This document shows, in pieces, positions 52,312-60,842 of a DNA stretch of 64,000 nucleotides. The notes under the pieces were generated by a model. It ran no database searches. It saw only the letters and a list, made by a program, of their open reading frames with translations, and had not been told where the DNA came from. The position numbers were made by a program, and so were the translations under genes. Source of the DNA: Rhizobium sp. RU36D (lineage in GTDB: Bacteria > Pseudomonadota > Alphaproteobacteria > Rhizobiales > Rhizobiaceae); the NCBI RefSeq assembly GCF_900176345.1, contig NZ_FWXU01000023.1, positions 1 through 64,000 on the forward strand. The letters are read 5' to 3'. The stretch's first letter is position 1, and each line of letters starts with the position of its first letter.

Positions 52312-53298
52312 TCACGAAAACCGGATGCGCGGATCGGACATGGCAAGCAGAATGTCCGACAGCACCGTGCCGATGACGGTGAAGACGCTGAGAATGAGGA
52401 TGAAGCTGCCCGCGAGATACATGTCCTGCATCTTGAGTGCCTGCAGCAAAAGCGGGCCGGTCGTCGGCAGGTTCAGCACCACGGCGGTGATGACGTCACC
52501 GGAGAAGAGCGCCGGCAGGGCCCAGCCAACAGTCGAAATGAAGGGGTTGAGGGCAACGCGCACCGGATAGCGCCAGACGACGGTGCGTTCGCTGAAACCC
52601 TGCGCATAGGCCGTTTCGACATAGGGCTTGCGCAACTCGTCCAGCATGTTGGCACGCATGACGCGGATCAGGCCTGCCGCGCCACCGGTGGCCAGCACCA
52701 CCAGCGGGATCCAGATATGCGTCAGCATGTTGAGGAACTTGTCGAAGTCCCAAGGACGATCCTGGAATTCCGGCGATACCAGTCCACCGACATCGAGGTT
52801 GAGCCACACGAAGCTCATCCACATCAGGACCAGCGCAAGGAGAAAGTCCGGAACGCCCTTGCCGAGAAAGCCGAACACCGTGAAGACGTAGTCGAACACC
52901 GAATACTGGCGGGTCGCGGAGTAGACGCCGACGGGGATGGCGATCATCCAGGTGAAGATCATGCTCAGCGTCGAGATCGCCAGCGTCAGCCCCAGGCGGT
53001 CCCAGATCAGGTCGCTGACCGGAGCATTCCATTCGAGCGAGCGGCCGAAGTCACCATAGAAGATGATGTTGGAGATCCAGCGCCAGTATTGCAGCAAAAT
53101 CGGGTCGTTCAGGCCGTATTGCTGACGCATCAGCTCTTCCTGAAGCTCGGTGATGTATTCGCCACCACTGCGCAACTGTGCGGCATAGGCCGATACAAAG
53201 TCGCCCGGCGGCAGCTGGATGATGACGAAGGCGATGAAGGAGACGAAGAGCAGCGTGGGTATAGCCCACAGCAGTCGCCGGACAGCATAGCCGAGCAT
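52312..53298 (-). CDS. Opp-type ABC transporter permease (OppB type)
   Basis: 328 residues. The first membrane segment is at residues 8-30 (LLWAIPTLLFVSFIAFVIIQ), followed by LPPGDFV and the EAA region YVETAYAQGFSERTVVWRYP. Two ATGs compete: 53304 directly follows GAGGAA and has no spacing, whereas 53298 (MLGYAVRR) has an 8-base spacing, so I chose the latter. The first permease gene of the Opp-type operon, separated from the binding-protein gene by a hairpin. Confidence 0.9.
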   Translation of the reverse strand: MLGYAVRRLLWAIPTLLFVSFIAFVIIQLPPGDFVSAYAAQLRSGGEYITELQEELMRQQYGLNDPILLQYWRWISNIIFYGDFGRSLEWNAPVSDLIWDRLGLTLAISTLSMIFTWMIAIPVGVYSATRQYSVFDYVFTVFGFLGKGVPDFLLALVLMWMSFVWLNLDVGGLVSPEFQDRPWDFDKFLNMLTHIWIPLVVLATGGAAGLIRVMRANMLDELRKPYVETAYAQGFSERTVVWRYPVRVALNPFISTVGWALPALFSGDVITAVVLNLPTTGPLLLQALKMQDMYLAGSFILILSVFTVIGTVLSDILLAMSDPRIRFS

Positions 53299-53387
53299 AC
53301 GCATTTCCTCTGATTGCCGACCTCTGAGCGCGGTGGCAGTGTCAAATCGCGTTCTGACGCGACAAACCCGTGAACATGGATGGGATC

Positions 53388-53425
53388 GGAGGCCCGCCGC
53401 CCAAGGGAATAGGCGGAGGGCCTCC
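53388..53425 (-). other. Intercistronic hairpin after the Opp-type binding-protein gene
   Basis: 53388-53395 pairs with 53418-53425 (GGAGGCCC with GGGCCTCC), and after one G-A mismatch CCGCC at 53397-53401 pairs with GGCGG at 53412-53416, making a 13-bp interrupted stem. It lies 12 bases past the binding-protein stop (53437) and 90 bases before the OppB-type gene. No clear T-run follows on the minus strand. Confidence 0.65.
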
Positions 53426-53436
53426 AAGCGTTCAGA

Positions 53437-55338
53437 TTAGGGCTTCATCCACATCTGCTGGGTCCCGCCAAGACCGATGCCACGCGTGATGTCATCTTCG
53501 ATCAGGCCGTCGCGCATGTTCTTGAAGTCGTTCTTCGCGATGGCGATGGCCGGAGATTCGCCGACGATCCCGATGACCCAGCCCTGCTTGACGAAGGTGT
53601 CGATCAGCTGGTTGAGGGCAGCATCGGCGGCCTCGCGGGTGGGAGCCTTGGCAGCGGCATCCCAGCTTTCGAAGATCTTGCGGATCGGATGGTCAGCCGG
53701 CGGCTCGATGCCTGAGGCACCCTTGGTCGAGTACCAGATGTAGTACTGGTTGGCGTAGCTATCATTGCCCATCATGATGCGCGGGTCGGCCGCCACGACC
53801 GAAAGCCGGTCGAAGGGATACCACTGCATCTGGAACTCATTGTTGTCGCGGCTCGCATCCCACTGGGTGCGGTCAATCAGGCGCGGCAGCAGTTCAACCC
53901 CGATCTGCTTGAAGTTGTCGGCGACGATTTCCATGGTCTTGGGGCCATTGGCATGCTGCATTTCGACCACGATCGAGAGGCGCTTGCCATCCGGACGCAG
54001 GCGGTAACCGTCATTGTCCTTCTTGTCCAGGCCGATGCCATCAAGCAGCTGGTTTGCCTTGTCCGGATCGAACTCCGCCCAATGGGTCTCCAGCTCTTCG
54101 CTGTAGTTGGGCGAACCTGTCACAGGCGATGCCTGGCGCGCCTCGGCGAGGCCGGTAAACAGGAGTTCGTTCACCGTGTCGCGGTCAATTGCGATGCTCA
54201 AGGCCTGGCGGAAGTCGGAATTGTCATAGAGACCGCGCAGCACCTCGTCCTTGACGTTGAGGTTCGGGACCAGCGACCAGGTCTGGGCCTGGTTCCAGCG
54301 GTAGACCTTGTAGTCACCCTTGGTCTCGTTTTCCTTGTAGAACGTGTAGTCCTGCGGCTCGACATAGCGCATCTGCATGTCGATCTGCCCCTGCACGATC
54401 ATCAGGTTAAAGGCTTCCTGCTCGCTGAAGAGGCGATGCGAGATGCGGTCGATATAGGGCAGTTGGTTCCCCGCCTGATCGACGGCGTAGTAATAGGGAT
54501 TGCGGACCATCGTCACGACGTCGGATGGAGCCGGCGTTTCGATCTTCCAGGCGGTGATGACCGGCAGGTCAGGATTTTGCCACCAGGCGGTCGCTGCACC
54601 CTTCGAGCCCCACAAATCCTGCCACTTCTCGACGCCGAACTTCTTCACCGCCGCGTCCAGCTCGTCCTTGGAGGCGTATTTGTTGTTGAACTGCTTCAGG
54701 TAGTGCTTGGGGAAAAGGAAGCTCGGGCGATCGAGGCTCGGCTCACCGGTGGAGTCCTTGGCGAGGATTTCCAGGAAATAGACATAGGGGTCTTCGAAGC
54801 TGACCTTGAAGGTGCGGTCATCCACGACCTCGAGCTTCATCGGCTTGCCGCCGGGCGCGAGCGTCTGGTCGATGGATGCCAGCAGATCCTTGTTGAGGAA
54901 AACGTCGTTATACCAGAACTGGACATCCTCGGTGGTCACCGGATGACCGTCGGACCATTTCAGGCCCTTGAGCAGGGTAAAGGTGAAGGTGCGGGAATCC
55001 TCGCTGACCGAATAGGACTCGACATAGCCGGGCACCAGCGAGAGCTTGCCGTCCGCACCCATGTGCCACTTGACCACGCGCTCTTCCATCAGCTTGGTCG
55101 GACCCCAGCGGTCGCCCGGACCCTTGTAGGCGCGCTGCCAGTTGCCGCCATACTGGCCCACCTCGACAGCGTTCACCACCGTCGGCTTTTCCGGCAGGCG
55201 CTGCTCGACCGGCGGCAGCTTGCCCGCCTTCACCTGCTCCTGAAGCATCGGCGATTCATTGAAGGCCCAAGCCGAGCCGGCCAGGCAGCAGCTCATCAAA
55301 ACCGACAGCAGCCCTATTGAAATTTTTTCATTACGCAT
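53437..55338 (-). CDS. Opp-type ABC transporter substrate-binding protein
   Basis: 633 residues, family 5 binding protein (SBP_bac_5). Sec signal peptide at residues 1-25 (ISIGLLSVLMSCCLAGSAWA). The mature protein contains the family core WSDGHPVTTEDVQFWYNDVF, then ETKGDYKVYRWNQAQTWSLV and FRQALSIAIDRDTVNELLF. At over 600 residues it belongs with the long binders associated with oligosaccharide uptake rather than the 540-residue OppA type. GGAGGAG stands 5 bases before the ATG. First gene of the operon that ends with the GH105 gene, transcribed from a promoter in 55339-55459. Confidence 0.92.
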   Translation of the reverse strand: MRNEKISIGLLSVLMSCCLAGSAWAFNESPMLQEQVKAGKLPPVEQRLPEKPTVVNAVEVGQYGGNWQRAYKGPGDRWGPTKLMEERVVKWHMGADGKLSLVPGYVESYSVSEDSRTFTFTLLKGLKWSDGHPVTTEDVQFWYNDVFLNKDLLASIDQTLAPGGKPMKLEVVDDRTFKVSFEDPYVYFLEILAKDSTGEPSLDRPSFLFPKHYLKQFNNKYASKDELDAAVKKFGVEKWQDLWGSKGAATAWWQNPDLPVITAWKIETPAPSDVVTMVRNPYYYAVDQAGNQLPYIDRISHRLFSEQEAFNLMIVQGQIDMQMRYVEPQDYTFYKENETKGDYKVYRWNQAQTWSLVPNLNVKDEVLRGLYDNSDFRQALSIAIDRDTVNELLFTGLAEARQASPVTGSPNYSEELETHWAEFDPDKANQLLDGIGLDKKDNDGYRLRPDGKRLSIVVEMQHANGPKTMEIVADNFKQIGVELLPRLIDRTQWDASRDNNEFQMQWYPFDRLSVVAADPRIMMGNDSYANQYYIWYSTKGASGIEPPADHPIRKIFESWDAAAKAPTREAADAALNQLIDTFVKQGWVIGIVGESPAIAIAKNDFKNMRDGLIEDDITRGIGLGGTQQMWMKP

Positions 55339-55357
55339 ATCGTCTCCTCCCAGATAA

Positions 55358-55371
55358 CGAAAAATTTTTCG
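55358..55371. promoter_or_regulatory. 14-bp perfect palindrome in the leader of the Opp-type operon
   Basis: CGAAAAATTTTTCG, a perfect palindrome located about 30-40 bases after the predicted transcription start and ahead of the ribosome-binding site. A candidate operator for the neighbouring LacI-family regulator, although that family more often prefers a central CG. A similar AT-rich stretch (GAAAATTTTTTC, 62294-62305) precedes the GH28 gene. Confidence 0.45.
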
Positions 55372-55405
55372 CGTATTTCGCCCTTAGACCCGCGATATCG
55401 GCAGA

Positions 55406-55452
55406 ATTATACAGTGATACGGCAAAATCAAGATAAAAATATTTTCATTGAT
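55406..55452 (-). promoter_or_regulatory. Predicted promoter of the Opp-type operon with flanking imperfect palindrome
   Basis: A consensus TATAAT is on the minus strand at 55411-55406. The -35 region coincides with a 26-bp imperfect palindrome (55427-55452) bounded by ATCAA and TTGAT. No good TTGACA is present, so the promoter may need an activator or the palindrome may be an operator. Confidence 0.42.
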
Positions 55453-55459
55453 ACTGCAG

Positions 55460-56503
55460 CTAAATGGGCTTGGCGCTTTCGCGTTCTATCAGCTTGCAGC
55501 CCAATTCTATGCGGCAGGGCGGATGATCTGGACCGAAGACAGAAAGCCGATTTTCCAGCGCCTGGAGCGCCAGCACCGCCATTTCCTGCAGCGGCACCCG
55601 CACCGTTGTGAGCGGTGGCCGGGTCAAGTCTCCGAGCGCCACGCCGTCAAACCCCACTACGGCGATCTCCTCGGGCACCTTGACGCCATGGGCGTGAAGG
55701 GCGGCAAGCGCCCCGACCGCGAGGTTATCGGAGGCACAGAAGATTGCGGTGGTGCCTTTAAGCCCGTCCTTTTCTGCCAGCAGGAGGGCGATTGCGGCTT
55801 CCCCATCTGCGGGATTATAGCCTTGGGCGACATGGACCCGTCCGAATTCGAGCGGCAGCTGCCGCTCGCGATAGGCATCGAGAAAGCCGTCGACACGCCG
55901 GGTAATCGTTCCGCGACCCCGCCAGGTGAGATGCAGGATCTGCCTGTGACCGTGCGAGAGCAGCCATTCTGTGGCAAGCCGGGCCGCATAGCGATTTCCG
56001 GGCGTCACCGTATCCACCGACATCGACGGGTCTTCCCCGTTGAGGAGGACGACCGCCAGGCCTGAGGATGCGAGCGCGCGCAGGAGTTTCGGATTGTCGT
56101 CGTAAACCAGGATGACGCCATCGGCATAGACGGCCTTCGCCCCGTCAATGATCTCCTGCGCATTCAGCGTTTCGCCGCCCGCATGGGCAACGACCCGCAC
56201 ACCGCGCCGCTCGCATTCCCGGGTCAGCGACGTCAACAGCGTCCAGGAGAAGAGATTGGTGTCGACATGCGGGATATTGCCGGGAGGCACGGCCAGATAG
56301 ACGGTCGATAGCGAGGCGATCGAGCCCTTCTGCTGTCGCCTCGCCAGATAGCCGAGCCGCCGGGCCGCATCGAGCACCCGACTTCGGACTTCCGGTGAGA
56401 TCGACGCGGTTCCATTCAAGACGTGGGAGACGGTGCTGAGCGCGACACCCGCCTCGCGCGACACATCCTTTATCCCCACTTTCGGTCTGTCTGACGTGTC
56501 CAT
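55460..56503 (-). CDS. LacI-family transcriptional regulator
   Basis: 347 residues. N-terminal LacI helix-turn-helix at about 8-55 (IKDVSREAGVALSTVSHVLN, then ISPEVRSRVLDAARRLGYLA), then a periplasmic-binding-protein-like effector domain (VILVYDDNPKLLRALASSGL, TEWLLSHGHRQILHLT, TAIFCASDNLAVGALAALHA, EEIAVVGFDG). It likely senses a pectin-derived sugar or its phosphate. The gene starts 10 bases after the PHP gene and so is the last gene of the GH28-GH38-PHP operon; the Opp-type operon starts 121 bases downstream. It probably controls both. Confidence 0.92.
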   Translation of the reverse strand: MDTSDRPKVGIKDVSREAGVALSTVSHVLNGTASISPEVRSRVLDAARRLGYLARRQQKGSIASLSTVYLAVPPGNIPHVDTNLFSWTLLTSLTRECERRGVRVVAHAGGETLNAQEIIDGAKAVYADGVILVYDDNPKLLRALASSGLAVVLLNGEDPSMSVDTVTPGNRYAARLATEWLLSHGHRQILHLTWRGRGTITRRVDGFLDAYRERQLPLEFGRVHVAQGYNPADGEAAIALLLAEKDGLKGTTAIFCASDNLAVGALAALHAHGVKVPEEIAVVGFDGVALGDLTRPPLTTVRVPLQEMAVLALQALENRLSVFGPDHPPCRIELGCKLIERESAKPI

Positions 56504-56513
56504 GGTCCAAGCA

Positions 56514-57746
56514 TCATTCGGTGTAGAAGGGATTGGTGAACAGGCGCGCCTCGCTGCCGTGCCAGACCTCGAAACGGAGGAACCGGCCATCGAGCCGCGC
56601 CTCGACGGTCTGCCGGCTCTCGCGCGGCTGAATGCTTTCCACCGTGCCGCGCTCGTCGATCACGCGGATCTCGTCGCCGTGAGAAAGCCCGTCGAAGGCG
56701 ACGGCAACCGTGGTGCCGGAGGCGATCCGCGATCCGAAATCGGGATGGTCCTCGCCGGCCGGTTCGGCCTTGAGATCATGGGGCGAGAAACTCACGACAT
56801 TGCGCCCGGCCCGCACGGCATCCAGAATATCCGAAATCGCGCATCCCGTCACAACAAGCCGGTTGCTCGGATGGCCGTGCCGGCGGCGGTTCTTGAGATG
56901 AAAATCACTGCCGCCGGTGATCGGGATCCGGCGACCCGCCACCAGCAGTTCCTGCCAGAAGGCGAGCGCCTGCTCGTTCATCGGCGTCCAAAGGCCGTTC
57001 CAGATCTCCAGGGCATCGAAGGGGGCTTCGAACCCGGCTTGCCATTTGCCACCGGCAGAGTTCTGGAAGGGGTGGTTGATGACGATCGTCGCGCCATTGG
57101 CCCGCGCCTCGGCCATGCGATCCACCACGTCTTCCGGCCGACGGCAACGCCAATCCGCAACCGGCTGTGCGAGCCCGAGGAAATTCGTGTGTCCAAAAAA
57201 CGAGGTGAGTTCCATGGCCGGGATCACCAGGATCCCCGGATCATCGGGCCGGATGGTGTTTTGCGAGATGGTGTTGTGATCGGTGATCGCCAGAAAATCC
57301 AGGCCGCCGGCCCGGGCCCGGTAGATGGCATCGAGCACCGTCACGCCCCCATCGGAATGCTCCGAATGGCTGTGCAATTCGCCGACGAGCCAGCGCTTGC
57401 GTTTGCGGATCAGCCGGATCTTCAGATCGACCTTGCAGGCCGGACCGATCTTGACGATGCCGAGAACGGCATGCCACGCGCCTTGCAAAGGTCCGCAATC
57501 GTAGCCTGGTGTTGCCCTGTCTTCCTCGATCGTGATGAAGCCGCGCTCCGAACCGCTCCAGCCCCGCATACGACCATTCTGGGCAACCCCGAGGTCGATC
57601 ACACTGCCGCCACCGCCGAAGGGGAAATGATAGGCGACCTCGATCCGTTCGATATCCGCCCCAACCTCGAAGGGGATCTCGATGAAGGATTTCTCCCCAT
57701 CCGGAAAAGCGTCGATGGTGATGTTGATTTCCTGGTCGATGCTCAC
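56514..57746 (-). CDS. CehA/McbA-type PHP-domain metallohydrolase
   Basis: 410 residues. A beta-rich N-terminal part of about 150 residues is followed by a PHP domain with metal ligands in ELHSHSEHSDGGVTVLDAIY (about residue 161), FLAITDHNTIS, VIPAMELTSFFGHTN and VINHPFQNSAGG. PHP proteins of this type are phosphoesterases or amide/carbamate hydrolases. The start is a GTG at 57746 with GAGGAG in front; it overlaps the GH38 stop by four bases (GTGA). Coupling to a mannosidase suggests action on a phosphorylated or otherwise substituted oligosaccharide, but the substrate is unknown. Confidence 0.85.
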   Translation of the reverse strand: MSIDQEINITIDAFPDGEKSFIEIPFEVGADIERIEVAYHFPFGGGGSVIDLGVAQNGRMRGWSGSERGFITIEEDRATPGYDCGPLQGAWHAVLGIVKIGPACKVDLKIRLIRKRKRWLVGELHSHSEHSDGGVTVLDAIYRARAGGLDFLAITDHNTISQNTIRPDDPGILVIPAMELTSFFGHTNFLGLAQPVADWRCRRPEDVVDRMAEARANGATIVINHPFQNSAGGKWQAGFEAPFDALEIWNGLWTPMNEQALAFWQELLVAGRRIPITGGSDFHLKNRRRHGHPSNRLVVTGCAISDILDAVRAGRNVVSFSPHDLKAEPAGEDHPDFGSRIASGTTVAVAFDGLSHGDEIRVIDERGTVESIQPRESRQTVEARLDGRFLRFEVWHGSEARLFTNPFYTE

Positions 57747-60700
57747 GTGGCGCTCCTCCCCAGTTTCAGGCTTATGATTTCGAAGGGTTTGAAGGGGATC
57801 TGCAGACAATGATCCTCAACCGGCCAGGCATTGATCGGATGTTCCAGCAGGTCGATCAGAGCCGCCTGGGTGATGTCTGACGCCAGCTCGATCCTGGCTG
57901 CGCGGTGTCGACCTGTTGTCTCCCACAACCGCACCACGATGCCGCTGCCGTCCTCCGCCTCTTTCACAGCCTCGACGGCAATACCGTCAGTCCTGATGTG
58001 AAGGAGAGAGCCGTCGTTTAGTCTCGGATCAGAGGTCGGCTGGCCCGCGATCAAGCGTAGCGGAAGATTGAAGTCTTCGGCCGCCCGATGCACGACATCC
58101 TTGTCCCCGTCATGCACCTTCAGGGCATAGCGGAACCGGTGCTCGCCCTGATCGGCCTCGGGCCAAGGATAGGTCGGCGACCGCAAGAGCGTCAGCCGGA
58201 TATCCGTTCCCCGTGCGTCGTAGCCGTATTTGCTGTCATTGAGAAACGCGACGCCGAAATCCGGCTCGGTGACATCGACCCAGCGCTGCATGACACATTC
58301 GAAGCGCGCCTTGTCCCAGGACGTGTTGCGATGGGTGGCGCGACGCACATGGCCAAACTGGATTTCGGCATCGACGGCAGCGGCATGCAGTTCAAGCGGA
58401 AATGCGGTTTTCACCAGCGTGTTATGCTCGTGCCACTCCACAAACGTGTCGAATTCCACCTGCCGGGCATCGGCTTCGAGGGATACCACCTGCACGATGC
58501 GGGACTTTTCGTAACGCCATTCGAGCCGGATGGCAGCCCGCAGCGGCCCGCGCTCCACCACCTCGACGCTTACCAGATCGTCGATTTCATACACCTGATC
58601 CTCGAAATCGGAATCGATGTCCCAGGCGTCGTATTCGGCCGGACGATCACGAAACGCCTGCAGGCGATTGCCGGCGTGTCCCGGTTTCAGGATCGCACGT
58701 CCGCTGAGCCGGTCCATCAGACGCTCGATCCGTCCGGCGGCGTCGAAATGGACCTCCAGGTGACGATTGGCCAGACGACGCTCGGAGACCTCCAGTGCCT
58801 CCATGCCCTGAGGCTCCGCCACGGCGCCATCAAGCGGCACGATGGAGAGCGGTGCTGCGCGCTCCACCCAGACAGCTTGTTCCTGCGTGCCGTCGGCCCT
58901 GGTCAGCATCTGCTGTGCAGGCACGTCGAGGCGGGGTGATGTGAGCAATCCACCACGCAAGCGCCCGGTGGCGTTGAGCACGCCAGGTCCTTGCAGCAAC
59001 ACCGATGCCAGCTCCGCGGCCAGTGCTTCGGCCTCGATGAAGAAGGCCTCGTAGTCGCGGTCGCTATCCTCATAGACCGCGCCAATGGATGAACCGGGCA
59101 GGATGTCGTGGAACTGGTTGAGCATCACGATATCCCAGAGACGCCTGAGCCGTTGATGCGGATAGGCGTGACCGGCAGCGCGCTGTGTCAGGACGGCCAT
59201 CAATTCCAGTTCGCGCAGGGCGATCTCGGCCAGGCGATTGAAGCGCTTGTTCTTCGCGACCGAGGTCAGCGTGCCCCGATGGAATTCCAGATAGAACTCC
59301 CCGACCCAGGTCGGATAATTCTGCGGGTTAGCTTTCATCTGCGCAATCAGCCGTTCGAAGAAGGGCCTCATGGCCCCGTGCTCGACTCTGGGGCAGCCGG
59401 GAATGCCGCGCTCCATGCGGCGGATGTTGTGGAGCATCTCGCGTGTGGGTCCGCCGCCGCCGTCACCATGGCCATAGACCAGGAAGAGTTCGCCGCCGAT
59501 GCGCTGCTGGCCGTAGCGCTTCCATGTGCCCATCACATGGGTGGGCTTCAGGTTCGGGCAGTAGGTCGTGCCGATGCTCTTCGTGTCATAGGGCTGGGTC
59601 GTCAGGAAATAGGCGACCACCTGGCTGCCATCGATCCCCTGCCAGAACAGCTTTTCCTCCGGCATGCGGTTGGTGTCGTTCCAGGAGAGCTTGTGGGTGA
59701 CGAAGCTGTCGAGCCCGGACTTTGCCATCAGCTGCGGCAGTGCCGCCGTGTAGCCGAACGTATCCGGCAGCCAAACCATGCGTGGCCTGATGCCGAAGGT
59801 CTCCTGATGATAGCGGACCCCATAGAGGATGTGGCGGACGAGCGCCTCGCCGCCCGCGATATTGACGTCAGGCTCCAGCCACAACGCCCCCTCGATCTCG
59901 AACCGCCCCTCCGAGAACTGGCGACGAATGCCGTCGAAAAGTTCCGGATAGTCTTCCCGCAGGTAGTCGAGCAGGACACATTGATTGTACATGAAGCGGT
60001 AGTCGGGAAATTCGTCCATTAGCGACAGCATGGTGGCCATGGACCGGGCCATCTTCTGCCGTGTTTCCCGCACCCGCCAAAGCCAGGCGACGTCGATATG
60101 CGTGTGCCCGGTCGCGACGACAACAGGCTTTTCCTCGAAATCGCCGGTCTCATAGATCCGGGCTGCGATGGCGCGCGCGACGGAGAGCGAACGGGAGAAG
60201 CGCTGTGGGTCACCAGGGCGAAGATCGATGGCATCAACTGCCTCTTCCACCACCCGCAGGATGAAGTGCCGGCGTGCATCGTTCTCATCCAGCAGCCGCG
60301 CCACATCGAGCGGCACGCGCAGATCGTAATAGACCTCCTCGACCTCAGGATCGTGGCGATGCAGCGAAACCCCGAACCCGATCTGGCGCCGATCCTCGAT
60401 CGTGCCTGCTTCGATCAGGATGTCATGGATCCGGCCCGGCGCTGCATCCAGGTCCAGCGGAAACTCGCGGTGGTTTGCGTCACCGCCCTGCACGATCCGT
60501 CCATCGACCCGAACGAGGCATTGCGGATCACTCCGCCCCATCACGTTTCCGAAGGCCGCCTCGATGCGGCCGAAGAGCCTGCTGCCCTCGGTTCCCTCCG
60601 GCAGGACCACCTGGCCGCCGAACCAGAAATAACCGTCCGGCTCGCCCCAGATATGGTCGCGTCCGACAGGCGTCCAATCCGAACGATCGGAGGCCACCAT

Positions 60701-60820
60701 GGCCGCACGCTCATGCGATGTGGCCTGGCGGTAGACCAGCGGGACCTGCACGCCGGTCGGCTGGAAGATCTGTTCGGCCAGGACCGAAAGAAGCTTGTCG
60801 AGCTTGCGGATGGTCTTCAT
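57743..60820 (-). CDS. Glycoside hydrolase family 38 alpha-mannosidase
   Basis: 1025 residues, normal for bacterial GH38 enzymes. Zinc-binding motif in ATGHTHIDVAWLWRVRETRQ near residue 240 (HxHxD), the nucleophile Asp in MVWLPDTFGYTAALPQLMAK near residue 355, and a C-terminal beta-domain with QFGHVRRATHRNTSWD typical of GH38. It hydrolyses terminal alpha-mannosyl linkages; the lack of a signal peptide makes it cytoplasmic. AGGAGGTG, a near-perfect ribosome-binding site, precedes the ATG. It follows the GH28 gene by 22 bases and overlaps the PHP gene. Confidence 0.92.
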   Translation of the reverse strand: MKTIRKLDKLLSVLAEQIFQPTGVQVPLVYRQATSHERAAMVASDRSDWTPVGRDHIWGEPDGYFWFGGQVVLPEGTEGSRLFGRIEAAFGNVMGRSDPQCLVRVDGRIVQGGDANHREFPLDLDAAPGRIHDILIEAGTIEDRRQIGFGVSLHRHDPEVEEVYYDLRVPLDVARLLDENDARRHFILRVVEEAVDAIDLRPGDPQRFSRSLSVARAIAARIYETGDFEEKPVVVATGHTHIDVAWLWRVRETRQKMARSMATMLSLMDEFPDYRFMYNQCVLLDYLREDYPELFDGIRRQFSEGRFEIEGALWLEPDVNIAGGEALVRHILYGVRYHQETFGIRPRMVWLPDTFGYTAALPQLMAKSGLDSFVTHKLSWNDTNRMPEEKLFWQGIDGSQVVAYFLTTQPYDTKSIGTTYCPNLKPTHVMGTWKRYGQQRIGGELFLVYGHGDGGGGPTREMLHNIRRMERGIPGCPRVEHGAMRPFFERLIAQMKANPQNYPTWVGEFYLEFHRGTLTSVAKNKRFNRLAEIALRELELMAVLTQRAAGHAYPHQRLRRLWDIVMLNQFHDILPGSSIGAVYEDSDRDYEAFFIEAEALAAELASVLLQGPGVLNATGRLRGGLLTSPRLDVPAQQMLTRADGTQEQAVWVERAAPLSIVPLDGAVAEPQGMEALEVSERRLANRHLEVHFDAAGRIERLMDRLSGRAILKPGHAGNRLQAFRDRPAEYDAWDIDSDFEDQVYEIDDLVSVEVVERGPLRAAIRLEWRYEKSRIVQVVSLEADARQVEFDTFVEWHEHNTLVKTAFPLELHAAAVDAEIQFGHVRRATHRNTSWDKARFECVMQRWVDVTEPDFGVAFLNDSKYGYDARGTDIRLTLLRSPTYPWPEADQGEHRFRYALKVHDGDKDVVHRAAEDFNLPLRLIAGQPTSDPRLNDGSLLHIRTDGIAVEAVKEAEDGSGIVVRLWETTGRHRAARIELASDITQAALIDLLEHPINAWPVEDHCLQIPFKPFEIISLKLGRSAT

Positions 60821-60842
60821 CGCAGCACCTCCTGAAACGGGA

